DNA from: Betaproteobacteria bacterium
Lineage (GTDB): Bacteria > Pseudomonadota > Gammaproteobacteria > Burkholderiales > Casimicrobiaceae
Length of the DNA stretch: 64,000 nucleotides
Assembly (NCBI GenBank): GCA_016716425.1
Contig: JADJWJ010000004.1
Location: forward strand, 248,001 to 312,000
Direction: 5' to 3'
Both the position numbers and the translations under genes were made by a program. This document shows, piece by piece, positions 1 through 8,225 of this stretch; within the stretch, counting starts at the first letter, position 1; every line of letters starts with the position of its first letter. The notes below the pieces were generated by a model. That model worked only from the letters and a program-made list of their open reading frames with translations. It was not told the DNA's origin and ran no database searches.

Positions 1-1
1 G

Positions 2-1015
2 CTGATCGCGATGACGTCGCGGATCAAGCTGCTCGCGCGGATGGAGATCGTCGAGAAGCGGCGGCCACAGGACGGGCGGATCAAGACGCTGTCGCCGGAG
101 GGCACCGAGGTCGAGCTGCGCATCTCGACGATGCCGACCGCCTTCGGCGAGAAGCTCGTCATGCGCATCTTCACGCCCGAGGTGGCCATCCGCGACTTCG
201 CCGACCTGGGTTTCACGCCGGACGACCGCGACCGCTGGGAGCGGATGATCAAGGAGCCCAACGGGATCATTCTGGTCACCGGCCCCACCGGCTCCGGCAA
301 GACGACGACGCTCTACACGTCGTTGAAGCACATCGCCACACCGGAGGTGAACGTCTGCACGGTCGAGGACCCGATCGAGATGATCGAGCCGATGTTCAAC
401 CAGATGCAGGTGCAGCCGGTGATCGGCGTCGACTTCGCGACCGGCGTGCGCACGCTGATGCGGCAGGACCCGGACATCATCATGGTCGGCGAGGTGCGCG
501 ACCGCGACACGGCCGAGACCGCCGTGCAGGCGGCACTGACCGGGCACCTCGTGCTGTCGACGCTGCACACGAACGACGCGCCCACCGCCGTCACGCGGCT
601 GCTCGACCTCGGCGTGCCGCCGTACCTCCTGTCGTCGACGCTGCTCGGCGTGATGGCGCAGCGGCTCGTGCGCACGCTGTGCCCGCACTGCAAGAAGCCC
701 ACGGACCCGCCCGACGACGAGACGTGGCGCGCGCTGACCGCACCGTGGCGCGCCGACAAGCCGGAGACGATCATGGCCCCGGCCGGCTGCCTCGAGTGCC
801 GGATGACCGGGTACTACGGGCGCATCGGCCTGTACGAGATCATGTTGATGACGCCGGCGCTGCGCAAGCTCGTCACGCACGACGCCGACGACCGCGCGAT
901 CCGCGAGCAGGCGTACAAGGACGGCATGAAGCCGCTGCGCGTGTCCGGCGCGATGAAGGTCGCCGCCGGCATCACCACGGCCGAGGAAGTCCTCAAGGTG
1001 GCGCCGCCGGCGTGA
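2..1015 (+). CDS. GspE/PulE/PilB-type secretion ATPase (5'-truncated by window edge)
   Basis: This is the C-terminal part of the hexameric cytoplasmic ATPase that powers type II secretion or type IV pilus assembly. The frame is open to the window edge, so the true start lies outside. Counting from the first in-window Met (base 11), Walker A GPTGSGKT is at residues 91-98, the Asp box and Walker B (DPDIIMVGEVRD) at about 153-164, and the His box (HLVLSTLHTND) at about 179-189. A tetracysteine zinc site follows (CPHC, then CLEC), as in GspE and PilB. Nothing in the visible part separates GspE from PilB. The stop is followed directly by a structured repeat element. Confidence 0.93.
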   Translation: MIAMTSRIKLLARMEIVEKRRPQDGRIKTLSPEGTEVELRISTMPTAFGEKLVMRIFTPEVAIRDFADLGFTPDDRDRWERMIKEPNGIILVTGPTGSGKTTTLYTSLKHIATPEVNVCTVEDPIEMIEPMFNQMQVQPVIGVDFATGVRTLMRQDPDIIMVGEVRDRDTAETAVQAALTGHLVLSTLHTNDAPTAVTRLLDLGVPPYLLSSTLLGVMAQRLVRTLCPHCKKPTDPPDDETWRALTAPWRADKPETIMAPAGCLECRMTGYYGRIGLYEIMLMTPALRKLVTHDADDRAIREQAYKDGMKPLRVSGAMKVAAGITTAEEVLKVAPPA

Positions 1016-1389
1016 CGGCTCCAAATCACTCCGCGCTTCGCGCTCCGTGATTTGGAGCCGAAGTAGTCAGCGGGGAAAGCTTCGGAGCGGCCGGGCGCTT
1101 TCCCCGTAGCTAATGCCACGAAGCGCGCCGATCACAGGTCGCTTCGCTCCCAGTTCAGTGGCGCGCGCATGCACACTGACTGCCCCTGTGTGCGTCTGCG
1201 CATTGCACTCTCCCTGCCGAAGGCTGGCAGCTCGCATACGCGAGCTACCGAGCGGGGAGCGCAGCGACTCGCGAACGGCGCGCTTCGTTGCCTTTGTCAC
1301 GCGAAAACCGCACGGCCGCCCGAAGGTTTTCGCGCGGACATCTTCGTGAGCAGATCGCGGAAACGATTTCTTCCCGCGATTTGCTCACG
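1016..1389. repeat. Structured intergenic element, copy A (hairpins with conserved loop)
   Basis: This non-coding stretch fills the space between two convergent genes. Hairpin 1 has 13-bp perfect arms (1017-1029/1047-1059). The motif CGAAGTAGTCAGC (1059-1071) follows, then hairpin 2 (arms 1071-1080/1097-1106, loop TTCGGAGCGGCCGGGC). Hairpin 3 has arms 1300-1309/1325-1334; its loop read on the minus strand is TTCGGGCGGCCGTGC, so it is an inverted copy of hairpin 2 with a different stem. The inverted end motif is at 1334-1346 (minus strand CGAAGATGTCCGC). Hairpin 4 (arms 1345-1360/1374-1389, one G/T wobble) overlaps the msrB stop. Blocks 1121-1186 and 1218-1317 match a second copy at 9197-9261 and 9294-9395. 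Confidence 0.85.
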
Positions 1390-1867
1390 CCGGGATGAAC
1401 TTCAGCGCGACACCGTTGTTGCAGTAGCGCTTGCCGGTCGGCTTGGGACCGTCGTCGAACACGTGGCCCTGGTGCCCCTCGCAGCGACGGCAGTGGTACT
1501 CGGTGCGCGGGTAGATGAGCTTGAAGTCGACCTTCGTCGCGACCGCGCCGGGGATCGGGGCCCAGAAGCTCGGCCAGCCGGTGCCGCTGTCGTACTTGGT
1601 CTCGGACGTGAAGAGCGGCAGGTCGCAGCCGGCGCAGACGAACGTCCCCTTGCGCTTCTCCTTGTCGAGCGGGCTGGTGAACGCGCGCTCGGTGCCTTCC
1701 TCGCGCAGCACGTGGTACTGCTCGGGCGTGAGCACCTTCTTCCACTCCGCGGCGGACTTCACTACCTTGTCGGCGGCGGCAGGGGCTTGTGCCGAGGCAG
1801 CGCGGAGCGTGGCGGTGGCGGCCGCGAGCGCAGCGGCGCCGGTGGTCAGGAACGAGCGTCGGTTCAT
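1385..1867 (-). CDS. msrB: Peptide-methionine (R)-S-oxide reductase MsrB, probably exported by Tat
   Basis: MsrB reduces methionine-R-sulfoxide in damaged proteins. The 160-residue product starts at MNRRSFL, a twin-arginine motif followed by an Ala-rich hydrophobic stretch, so a periplasmic enzyme is inferred. Zinc-binding cysteine pairs (CAGC, CRRC), the core GTGWPSFW and the catalytic RYCNNG motif near the C-terminus are all present, and the length after signal removal is normal for MsrB. The open frame extends 29 codons upstream, almost to the tRNA, but the Tat motif argues for the start at 1867. The last codons overlap hairpin 4 of element A. Confidence 0.93.
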   Translation of the reverse strand: MNRRSFLTTGAAALAAATATLRAASAQAPAAADKVVKSAAEWKKVLTPEQYHVLREEGTERAFTSPLDKEKRKGTFVCAGCDLPLFTSETKYDSGTGWPSFWAPIPGAVATKVDFKLIYPRTEYHCRRCEGHQGHVFDDGPKPTGKRYCNNGVALKFIPA

Positions 1868-1958
1868 GGCGATTTGGACGAGGCGTCCGGGTTTGGGTTC
1901 CGTAAAGTCGTCCGGATACGCGATTCCCTTACGGTCGGACGCATCGGCCCACATGGTC

Positions 1959-2048
1959 TGGCGGAGGCGGTGAGATTCGAACTCACGGAAAGGTTGCCCC
2001 TTCGCGGGTTTTCAAGACCCGTGCCTTAAACCGCTCGGCCACGCCTCC
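1959..2048 (-). tRNA. tRNA-Ser (anticodon UGA)
   Basis: Read on the minus strand, the acceptor stem GGAGGCG pairs with CGCCTCC, followed by discriminator G and an encoded CCA (1961-1959). The anticodon stem CGGGT/ACCCG encloses CTTGAAA, giving anticodon UGA. The long variable arm is typical of class II serine tRNAs, and the T-loop GTTCGAATC is intact. It lies 91 bp upstream of msrB on the same strand. Confidence 0.97.
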
Positions 2049-2209
2049 CTCCGCGCGTGCAGGCGACACCTTGAAACCGGGACGCGCGCCGGCATCTTAA
2101 CACCGGGGTTTCGCGGGCGGCTTGTCCCTGTCGTGCGCGTCGTTGAAACCCGGAGCGATTCTGCTAGTCTAAGCAGTCATGCCCCCTCGGGGGTGTTTTC
2201 GGAGGCTTC

Positions 2210-2953
2210 ATGGAAACCAAGTTCGAACCCGTCATGTCCGGTCGCCGCGCGCCGGTGGCGCCGCTGCCGACCATGTCGTCCGGCGCGGGCGATGCCACGC
2301 TGCCGATCTCCCAGAACGCGGTCCTGCGCAACACCTACTGGCTGCTCGCGCTGTCGATGCTGCCGACGGTGGCGGGTGCGTTCGTCGGGATGCAGTTCAA
2401 CTTCGCCGCGGTGTTCCGCTCGGCGCCGATCATGGCGCCGCTGCTGATGTTCGCGGCGATGCTGGGCTCGCTGTTCGTCGTCACCCGGCTGCGCAACAGC
2501 GCGTGGGGCGTGGTCGCGCTGCTCGGCTTCACGTTCATCGCCGGCGTGTTCCTGACGCCGATCCTGACGGTCGCCGCGGGCTTCCGCAACGGCGGTCAGC
2601 TGGTCGCGCTCGCCGGCGGCATGACGGCCGCGATCTTCTTCGCCATGGCGACGATCGCCACGGTGACGAAGAAGGACTTCTCGTTCATGGGCAAGTTCCT
2701 CATGGTCGGGCTGGTCCTGCTGATCGTCGCGTCGCTCGCCAACCTGTTCTTCCAGGTCCCGGCGCTGTCGCTGACGATCTCGGCGATCGCGGTGCTGCTC
2801 TTCTCCGCGTATATCCTGTACGACGTGTCGCGGATCGTGGGCGGCGGCGAGACCAACTACGTGATGGCCACGCTCGGCCTGTTCCTCAACATCTACAACC
2901 TCTTCATCAGCCTGCTCAACATCCTGCTGGCCTTCACCGGGCAGCGCGAGTAA
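2210..2953 (+). CDS. Bax inhibitor-1/YccA family inner-membrane protein
   Basis: This 247-residue protein has seven predicted hydrophobic segments after a roughly 30-residue hydrophilic N-terminus. It matches the Bax inhibitor-1 family, whose E. coli member YccA interacts with the FtsH protease. Family-like features are the NAVLRNTYWLLALSM entry into the first helix, the AYILYDVSRI signature in the sixth and the NIYNLFISLLNILL end. The start follows a good ribosome site (CGGAGG, 7 bases upstream). It is monocistronic, with tRNA-Ser behind it and a strong terminator just after the stop. Confidence 0.92.
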   Translation: METKFEPVMSGRRAPVAPLPTMSSGAGDATLPISQNAVLRNTYWLLALSMLPTVAGAFVGMQFNFAAVFRSAPIMAPLLMFAAMLGSLFVVTRLRNSAWGVVALLGFTFIAGVFLTPILTVAAGFRNGGQLVALAGGMTAAIFFAMATIATVTKKDFSFMGKFLMVGLVLLIVASLANLFFQVPALSLTISAIAVLLFSAYILYDVSRIVGGGETNYVMATLGLFLNIYNLFISLLNILLAFTGQRE

Positions 2954-2976
2954 CCGTACGGCACAGCATGTCGAAA

Positions 2977-3005
2977 GGGGGCGCCGGCGACGGCGCCCCC
3001 TTTTC
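2977..3005. terminator. Intrinsic bidirectional terminator between the YccA-like gene and rlmD
   Basis: Perfect 10-bp arms GGGGGCGCCG (2977-2986) and CGGCGCCCCC (2991-3000) enclose a GCGA tetraloop. TTTTCC follows on the plus strand and a short A run precedes it, so it can also serve the convergent rlmD gene. Confidence 0.88.
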
Positions 3006-3024
3006 CTTTCGTGCGCTACCGGCG

Positions 3025-4356
3025 TCAGTCGAACACGGCGATCGACTCGACGTGCGCCGTGTGCGGGAACATGTTGACGACGCCGGCCGCCGCGAGCCGG
3101 TAGCCGCGGTCGTGCACCAGCACCGCGGCGTCGCGCGCCAGCGTGCCCGGCGCGCACGACACGTAGACGATGCGCCGCAGGGCGCCCACGTCGTCGCGTC
3201 GCGGCAGCGCCTTGACGAGCTCGACCGCGCCCTCGCGCGGCGGGTCGACCAGCGCGCGGTCGAGCCGGCCCAGCGCGGCGATGCTTTCCGGCGTCGCGGC
3301 GAACAGGTTGGCGACGGCGAACCGCGCGCGCTCGGCGAGGCCGTTGCGCGCTGCGTTCTCGCGGGCGCGGGTGACGAGCGCCGCGCTGCCCTCCACGCCG
3401 ATCGCCTCGGCGCCGCGCCGGGCGATCGGCAGCGTGAAGTTGCCGAGCCCGCAGAAGAAGTCCGCCACGCGCTCGCCCGGTTGCGGCGCGAGCAGTGCCA
3501 TCGCGCGGCGCACCAGCACGCGGTTGATCGCGTTGTTGACCTGCGTGAACTCGGTCGGGCCGAAGGGCATCGACACGTCGAACTCGGGCAGGCCGTAGGC
3601 GAGCGACGCGTGCGGCGGGTGGAACGGCGCCACGCTCGCGGGACCGCCGGTCTGCAGCCAGAACTCGACGCCGTGCGCGTCGGCGAACGCGACGAGCCGC
3701 GCCTCGTCGTCCGGCGAGAGCGGCGCCAGGATCCGCAGCACCAGTGCGTACGCGGGGCCGGCCTCGCGCTCGCCGACGGCAACCTCGATCTGCGGCAGCC
3801 GATCGCGCACCGACAGCGCGCCGACCAGCGCGCGCAGCGCGGGCAGCAGACCGGAGAGCTTCGCCGGCAGCACGTGGCACTCGGTCATGTCGGCGACGAA
3901 GCTCGAGCGGCGCTCGTGGAAGCCGATCAGCACGCCGCCCTTCTTCACGACGTGGCGCACGGAGAGCCGGGCGCGCAACCGATACTCCCACGCCGGTCCC
4001 TCGATCGGCGGCAGCATCGTCGCGGCCCGCACGCGCCCGATGCGCGCAAGCGCATCCTCCAGCGCCCGCTGCTTCGCGGCGACCTGCAGCGCCGGGTGCG
4101 CGTGCTGCAGCGTGCAGCCGCCGCACACGCCGAAGTGCGGACAGCGCGGCGCGACGCGCGCCGCGCTCGCGCTCGCGATGGCGGCGACGCGGGCGACGGT
4201 GTACGAGGGCTTGTCCTTGAGGACCTCCACCGTCACGCGTTCGCCGGGCAGCGCGCCCTCGACGAACATCGCCTTGCCGGCGACGCGGGCCACGCCGCGG
4301 CCCTCCTGGTCGAGGGAGTCGATGACGACGGGAGCGACGGGGGCGGGAGGCGGCAC
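3025..4356 (-). CDS. rlmD: 23S rRNA (uracil-1939-C5)-methyltransferase RlmD
   Basis: RlmD (RumA) methylates U1939 of 23S rRNA using SAM. The 443-residue product has an N-terminal TRAM-like region (about 10-65), a 4Fe-4S cysteine cluster (CPHFGVCGGCTLQH), the SAM loop ADFFCGLGNFTLP and the catalytic motif YVSCAPGTLARD; the usual SCNP reads SCAP here. E. coli RlmD is about 433 residues. A GTG at 4356 is the best start, because the frame stays open far upstream with no plausible initiator and would run into tsaB. It diverges from tsaB. Confidence 0.93.
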   Translation of the reverse strand: MPPPAPVAPVVIDSLDQEGRGVARVAGKAMFVEGALPGERVTVEVLKDKPSYTVARVAAIASASAARVAPRCPHFGVCGGCTLQHAHPALQVAAKQRALEDALARIGRVRAATMLPPIEGPAWEYRLRARLSVRHVVKKGGVLIGFHERRSSFVADMTECHVLPAKLSGLLPALRALVGALSVRDRLPQIEVAVGEREAGPAYALVLRILAPLSPDDEARLVAFADAHGVEFWLQTGGPASVAPFHPPHASLAYGLPEFDVSMPFGPTEFTQVNNAINRVLVRRAMALLAPQPGERVADFFCGLGNFTLPIARRGAEAIGVEGSAALVTRARENAARNGLAERARFAVANLFAATPESIAALGRLDRALVDPPREGAVELVKALPRRDDVGALRRIVYVSCAPGTLARDAAVLVHDRGYRLAAAGVVNMFPHTAHVESIAVFD

Positions 4357-4398
4357 GCGCGGGCAGTCGCGCAGCGAAGGGCACGCGACCGCGCGCGA

Positions 4399-4440
4399 AT
4401 TGTACCGGCGCACGATCGCCCGGGGCCGCTCCGGTAAACT
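4399..4440. promoter_or_regulatory. Divergent promoter region for rlmD and tsaB
   Basis: On the minus strand, TACAAT (4404-4399) is a good -10 box about 43 bases before the rlmD start. On the plus strand, TAAACT (4435-4440) lies only 7 bases before the tsaB ATG, so a tsaB transcript from it would be nearly leaderless. No clear -35 boxes are visible. Confidence 0.45.
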
Positions 4441-4447
4441 GCGGACG

Positions 4448-5143
4448 ATGAAGTTGCTCGCGTTCGACACTTCGACGCACTGGCTGTCCGTCGCCTGCGG
4501 CGACGGGCACCCGTGGCGCACGCGCGGGGAACCCGCCGGGCAGGGCCACTCCGAGCGGCTGCTGCCGCTGGTCGACGAAGTGCTGGCCGAGTGCGGGTGG
4601 ACGCTGCCCGACCTCGACGCCATCGCGTTCGGCGCCGGGCCCGGGTCGTTCACCGGCGTGCGGATCGCGTGCGCGGTCGCGCAGGGGCTCGCGTTCGGTT
4701 CCGGCCGGCCGCTGGTGCCGGTGCCCACGCTGGAGGCCGTCGCGCAGCACGCGTGGCGGCTGCACGGCGCCACGCACGTCGTCGCCTGCCTCGACGCGCG
4801 TATGCGCGAGGTGTACATCGCCGCGTACGAGCGCGCCGGCGACGCGTGGCAGGTGCGGGTGCCCGCGGCGGTGCTGGCGCCGGCGCGGGTGACGCCGCCC
4901 GGCGGCGACGCGCGCTGGAGCGGTGCCGGCGACGGCTTCGCCGCGTACCCGGAGCTCGCCCCCGCGCTGGAGCTCGCGCGCTTCGATGCCACGGTGACGC
5001 CGGATGCGCGCGCGATCGCCGAGCTGGCGCTGCCGCGGTTCGCGGCCGGCGAAGCGGTCGCCGCGGCGCACGCGCTGCCGCTGTACGTACGCCACCGGGT
5101 CGCGCTGACGACGGCGGAGCGCGACGCCGGCGTCCGCCTCTGA
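4448..5143 (+). CDS. tsaB: tRNA threonylcarbamoyladenosine biosynthesis protein TsaB
   Basis: TsaB is the non-catalytic partner of TsaD in t6A37 tRNA modification. The 231-residue product opens with MKLLAFDTST, an ASKHA-fold phosphate loop, and carries the diagnostic GHSERLLPLVDEVL and GPGSFTGVRI motifs. The length is normal. It begins a compact operon: rimI follows after 8 bases, then a uracil-DNA glycosylase gene overlapping by one base. tsaB-rimI adjacency is common in proteobacteria. Confidence 0.94.
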   Translation: MKLLAFDTSTHWLSVACGDGHPWRTRGEPAGQGHSERLLPLVDEVLAECGWTLPDLDAIAFGAGPGSFTGVRIACAVAQGLAFGSGRPLVPVPTLEAVAQHAWRLHGATHVVACLDARMREVYIAAYERAGDAWQVRVPAAVLAPARVTPPGGDARWSGAGDGFAAYPELAPALELARFDATVTPDARAIAELALPRFAAGEAVAAAHALPLYVRHRVALTTAERDAGVRL

Positions 5144-5151
5144 AGCGGTCG

Positions 5152-5655
5152 ATGGCCGCGCTGCCAAGACCGTTCCTGCGCGCGCCGGTCGAATGGCGGC
5201 CGATGCGCGACGCCGACATCGGCTACGTCGCCGCGCTGGAAGCGCAGATTCACGCAGCGCCCTGGACCGCCGGCAATTTCCGCGATGCGCTCGCCGCCGG
5301 CTACAGCGCGCAGGTCGGCGAGCGCGAGGGCCGGATCGTCGCCTACGGCGTGCTGATGCTTGGTCCGGGGGAGGCGCAGTTGCTCAACCTGTCGGTCGTG
5401 CCGGACATGCGCCGGCAGGGACTCGGCCGCGAACTGCTGACGCGCTTTCTCGCCGACGCCGTGCGCCTGCACGCCGAACTCGTCTTCCTCGAGGTGCGTG
5501 TGTCCAATGCCGGCGCGATCGCACTGTACGCGCACAGCGGGTTCGAACCCGTCGCCCGCCGCACCGCGTACTATCCGCCCGCGCCCGACGGCTCGCGCGA
5601 GGACGCGCTCGTCATGCGACGGATCGTCGGGGCGCCCGGAACGGCCGACGCCTGA
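5152..5655 (+). CDS. rimI: Ribosomal-protein alanine N-acetyltransferase RimI
   Basis: This is a GNAT-fold acetyltransferase, expected to acetylate the N-terminus of ribosomal protein S18. In the 167 residues, the acetyl-CoA binding motif is LLNLSVVPDMRRQGLGRELL (about 78-97) and the C-terminal LYAHSGFEPVARRTAYY matches the RimI substrate-side signature. An N-terminal extension of about 15 residues precedes the usual start of the fold. It is the second gene of the tsaB operon, and its stop overlaps the next start (TGATG), implying translational coupling. Confidence 0.92.
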   Translation: MAALPRPFLRAPVEWRPMRDADIGYVAALEAQIHAAPWTAGNFRDALAAGYSAQVGEREGRIVAYGVLMLGPGEAQLLNLSVVPDMRRQGLGRELLTRFLADAVRLHAELVFLEVRVSNAGAIALYAHSGFEPVARRTAYYPPAPDGSREDALVMRRIVGAPGTADA

Positions 5656-6428
5656 TGGCCACGCGCGACGATGTGCTGCGCGAGCTCGGCCTGACGCCGC
5701 GGTGGCGGTTGCGGACGACGATGCCGGCGCCAGCCGTCGCCGTCGCCGCCAGCGTCGCCGCCAGCGTCGCCGCCGACGCGCCTGCGGCGTCCCCGCCGCC
5801 GACCGATCCCGACGGGACCCGCGAGGTCCGCATTGCGCGACTTGCCTGGGACGCATTCGCCGCCGACGTCGACGCGTGCACGGCGTGCGGACTCTACCGG
5901 ACCCGGCACAAGTCGGTGCCCGGCGTCGGCGACCGGGACGCCGAGTGGCTGTTCGTCGGCGAGGCGCCCGGCGCGGAGGAGGACGCCCGCGGCGAGCCGT
6001 TCGTCGGGCAGGCGGGGCGCCTGCTCGACAACATGCTGGCGGCACTGGGCGTGGCGCGCGGTCGCAACGTCTACATCGCCAACGTGCTCAAATGTCGCCC
6101 GCCGAACAACCGCACGCCGGAGCCGGCCGAGGCGGACGCGTGCCGGCCCTACCTCGAGCGGCAGGTCGCGCTGCTGCGACCGAAGCTCATCGTCGCGCTC
6201 GGCAAGAGCGCCGCGTCGCTGCTGCTCACCACCGACGCCACCATCGCGAGCCTGCGCGGCCGCGTGCACCGCTACCGCGGCGTGCCGCTGGTCGTCACCT
6301 ACCACCCGGCGTACCTGCTGCGCAACCTGCCGGACAAGGCGAAGGCGTGGGAAGACCTGCTGCTCGCGCGGCGGACCGTCGCGCAATCGGCCCGGCCCGA
6401 CCCCGCGGAACCGCCGTCCGTGCCCTGA
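5655..6428 (+). CDS. Family 4 (Fe-S) uracil-DNA glycosylase
   Basis: This enzyme removes uracil from DNA at the start of base-excision repair. In 257 residues it has the family-4 layout: a cysteine pair (CTAC) for the 4Fe-4S cluster, the catalytic GEAPGAEEDARGEPFVGQAG motif, NVLKCRPPNNRTP with a further cysteine, and the late YHPAYLLRN box. Between the N-terminal helix and the catalytic domain is an Ala/Val-rich linker with a short internal repeat (AAS-VAAS-VAAD). It is the third gene of the tsaB-rimI operon. Confidence 0.93.
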   Translation: MATRDDVLRELGLTPRWRLRTTMPAPAVAVAASVAASVAADAPAASPPPTDPDGTREVRIARLAWDAFAADVDACTACGLYRTRHKSVPGVGDRDAEWLFVGEAPGAEEDARGEPFVGQAGRLLDNMLAALGVARGRNVYIANVLKCRPPNNRTPEPAEADACRPYLERQVALLRPKLIVALGKSAASLLLTTDATIASLRGRVHRYRGVPLVVTYHPAYLLRNLPDKAKAWEDLLLARRTVAQSARPDPAEPPSVP

Positions 6429-6510
6429 GAGCTTGCGCGGGGCCGCGCCGCGCCCCATATTGCGTGGTGCGGGCCGCTTCAGGCCCGGTCGCCAGGAGTC
6501 CGGAGGAACC

Positions 6511-7218
6511 ATGGTAAGAACGATCGCCGCCCTCGCCGCCGCCGTTGCCGTGATGACGCTGTCCGGCTGCGGCTACAACCAGCTGCAGACGCAGGACGAG
6601 GGTATCAAGGCCGCGTGGTCCGAAGTGGTCAACCAGTACCAGCGGCGCGCCGACCTCGTGCCCAACCTCGTCAACACGGTCAAAGGCTACGCCGCGCAGG
6701 AAGCCGACGTGCTGACCGCGGTGACCAACGCGCGCGCGAACGTGAGCGCGATCAAGGCCACGCCGGAGCTCGTCAACGATCCGGCCGCGTTCCAGAAGTT
6801 CCAGCAGGCGCAGGGCCAGCTCACCAGCGCGCTGTCGCGGCTGCTGGTCGTCGTCGAGAACTACCCGAATCTCAAGTCCGACGCGCTGTTCCGCGACCTG
6901 CAGTCGCAGCTCGAAGGCACGGAGAACCGGATCACGGTCGCGCGCAAGCGCTACATCGACTCGGTGCAGGCGTACAACACGACGGTGCGCCAGTTTCCGA
7001 CCAACCTGACGGCGATGCTGTTCAACATGGACGTCAAGCCGAACTTCGCCGTCGAGAACGAGGCCGCGATCAGCGCGCCGCCGAAGGTCGACTTCGGCAA
7101 GACGCCGGCCGCGCCCGCCGCGCCGCCGGCCGCGCCGAAGACGTCCGAGGCGCCGGCGACGAAGACCGCCGAGGCCCCGGCGGACGCGGCGCAGGAGCTC
7201 CTGAAGAAGGGGTACTGA
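6511..7218 (+). CDS. LemA family lipoprotein
   Basis: This 235-residue protein has a signal peptide ending in the lipobox LSGC (about residue 18), then the LemA helical domain (NQLQTQDEGIKAAWSEVVNQYQ, RRADLVPNLVNTVKGYA, NRITVARKRYIDSVQAYN). The C-terminal 45 residues form a low-complexity Ala/Pro/Lys tail not typical of the family. The ribosome site is CGGAGGA. It is followed by two TPM-domain genes. LemA-TPM-TPM clusters are widespread, but their role is not well defined; envelope function is inferred. Confidence 0.92.
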   Translation: MVRTIAALAAAVAVMTLSGCGYNQLQTQDEGIKAAWSEVVNQYQRRADLVPNLVNTVKGYAAQEADVLTAVTNARANVSAIKATPELVNDPAAFQKFQQAQGQLTSALSRLLVVVENYPNLKSDALFRDLQSQLEGTENRITVARKRYIDSVQAYNTTVRQFPTNLTAMLFNMDVKPNFAVENEAAISAPPKVDFGKTPAAPAAPPAAPKTSEAPATKTAEAPADAAQELLKKGY

Positions 7219-7300
7219 GCGCGGCGCCGCTACCGCAACGAGGCGCGCAGACGCCGCGGAACCCTGTTCCCCGACTTCCTCCGCGCCTCGGCATCTCCTT

Positions 7301-8218
7301 GTGAAACCGAAGCTCACGATGCGCGGCGCGCTCGCGGCATTGGCGCTTGCGCTCTTCGCCGGCGCGGCGCACGCGTGGGAGGCCGGCACCGACGGCCTGG
7401 CGCCGATCCCGCCGCTCTCCCAGCGCGTCACCGACGTCACCGGCACGCTCGCCGCAGGCGACGTGCAGGCGCTGTCGGCGAAGCTCGCCGCCTGGGAGCA
7501 GGCGACCGGCAACCAGCTCGCCGTGCTGATCGTGCCGTCGACGCAGCCCGAGCCCATCGAGGCCTACGGCATCCGCGCGGCCGACGCGTGGAAGATCGGC
7601 CGCAAGGGGCAGGACAACGGCGCGATCCTCATCGTCGCCAAGAACGACAAGAAGCTGCGCATCGAGGTCGGGTACGGCCTCGAAGGCGTGCTGACCGATG
7701 TGACCGCCAAGCGGATCATCGCCGACACCATCGCGCCGGACTTCCGGCAGGGGCGGTTCGCGCAGGGAATCGCTGCAGGCGTCGACCGGATCATCGCCGT
7801 CGTGAACCAGGGCGAGCCGCTCGCCGCGCGGCCGGCGGCCAAGCCGGCGCCGAGCCGGGACTTCCCGCTCGAGATGATCCTGATCGTCCTGTTCGTCGTC
7901 GTGCCCGTGCTGGGCGCCATCCTGCGCCGGATCTTCGGCCGCCCGCTGGGGTCCGCGGTAGGCGCGGGCATCGTCGGCGCCGGCGCCTGGGTGGTGTCCG
8001 GCACGCTCGTCGTCGCGATCTTCGCGGCGATCGTCGCGCTGGTCGTCCTGCTGTTCATGGGCGCCGGGACCGGACTTGCGCGGCGCGGCGGCGGTGTCTG
8101 GACGCCGACCGGCGGCGGTTGGGGCGGGGGTGGCGGCTGGAGCGGTGGCGGCGGCGGCGGGTTCTCCGGCGGCGGCGGCGGCTTCGGCGGCGGCGGCGCG
8201 TCCGGCGGCTGGGATTAG
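7301..8218 (+). CDS. TPM-domain (YgcG-like) membrane protein
   Basis: This 305-residue product has an N-terminal signal peptide ending AGAAHA, a periplasmic TPM domain (about 35-170; core GAILIVAKNDKKLRIEVGYG), two C-terminal membrane helices (about 187-205 and 218-250) and a Gly-rich tail with long Gly runs, as in YgcG proteins. Two starts are possible: GTG at 7301 or ATG at 7319; neither has a strong ribosome site. It probably forms one functional unit with the LemA protein upstream and the second TPM protein downstream. Confidence 0.9.
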   Translation: MKPKLTMRGALAALALALFAGAAHAWEAGTDGLAPIPPLSQRVTDVTGTLAAGDVQALSAKLAAWEQATGNQLAVLIVPSTQPEPIEAYGIRAADAWKIGRKGQDNGAILIVAKNDKKLRIEVGYGLEGVLTDVTAKRIIADTIAPDFRQGRFAQGIAAGVDRIIAVVNQGEPLAARPAAKPAPSRDFPLEMILIVLFVVVPVLGAILRRIFGRPLGSAVGAGIVGAGAWVVSGTLVVAIFAAIVALVVLLFMGAGTGLARRGGGVWTPTGGGWGGGGGWSGGGGGGFSGGGGGFGGGGASGGWD

Positions 8219-8225
8219 GATGAGA

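Noticed and set aside
1016..1389. Hairpins considered as integron attC sites
   Set aside because: No GTTRRRY/RYYYAAC core sites and no integrase or cassette structure nearby.
1960..2050. tRNA gene considered as a phage attachment site
   Set aside because: No integrase, and no partial duplicate of the tRNA 3' end seen elsewhere in the window.
2177..5167. Very long open frame on the minus strand across the YccA-like, rlmD and tsaB region
   Set aside because: Arg/Ala/Pro-rich low-complexity translation, typical of shadow frames in GC-rich DNA; real family motifs lie in other frames.
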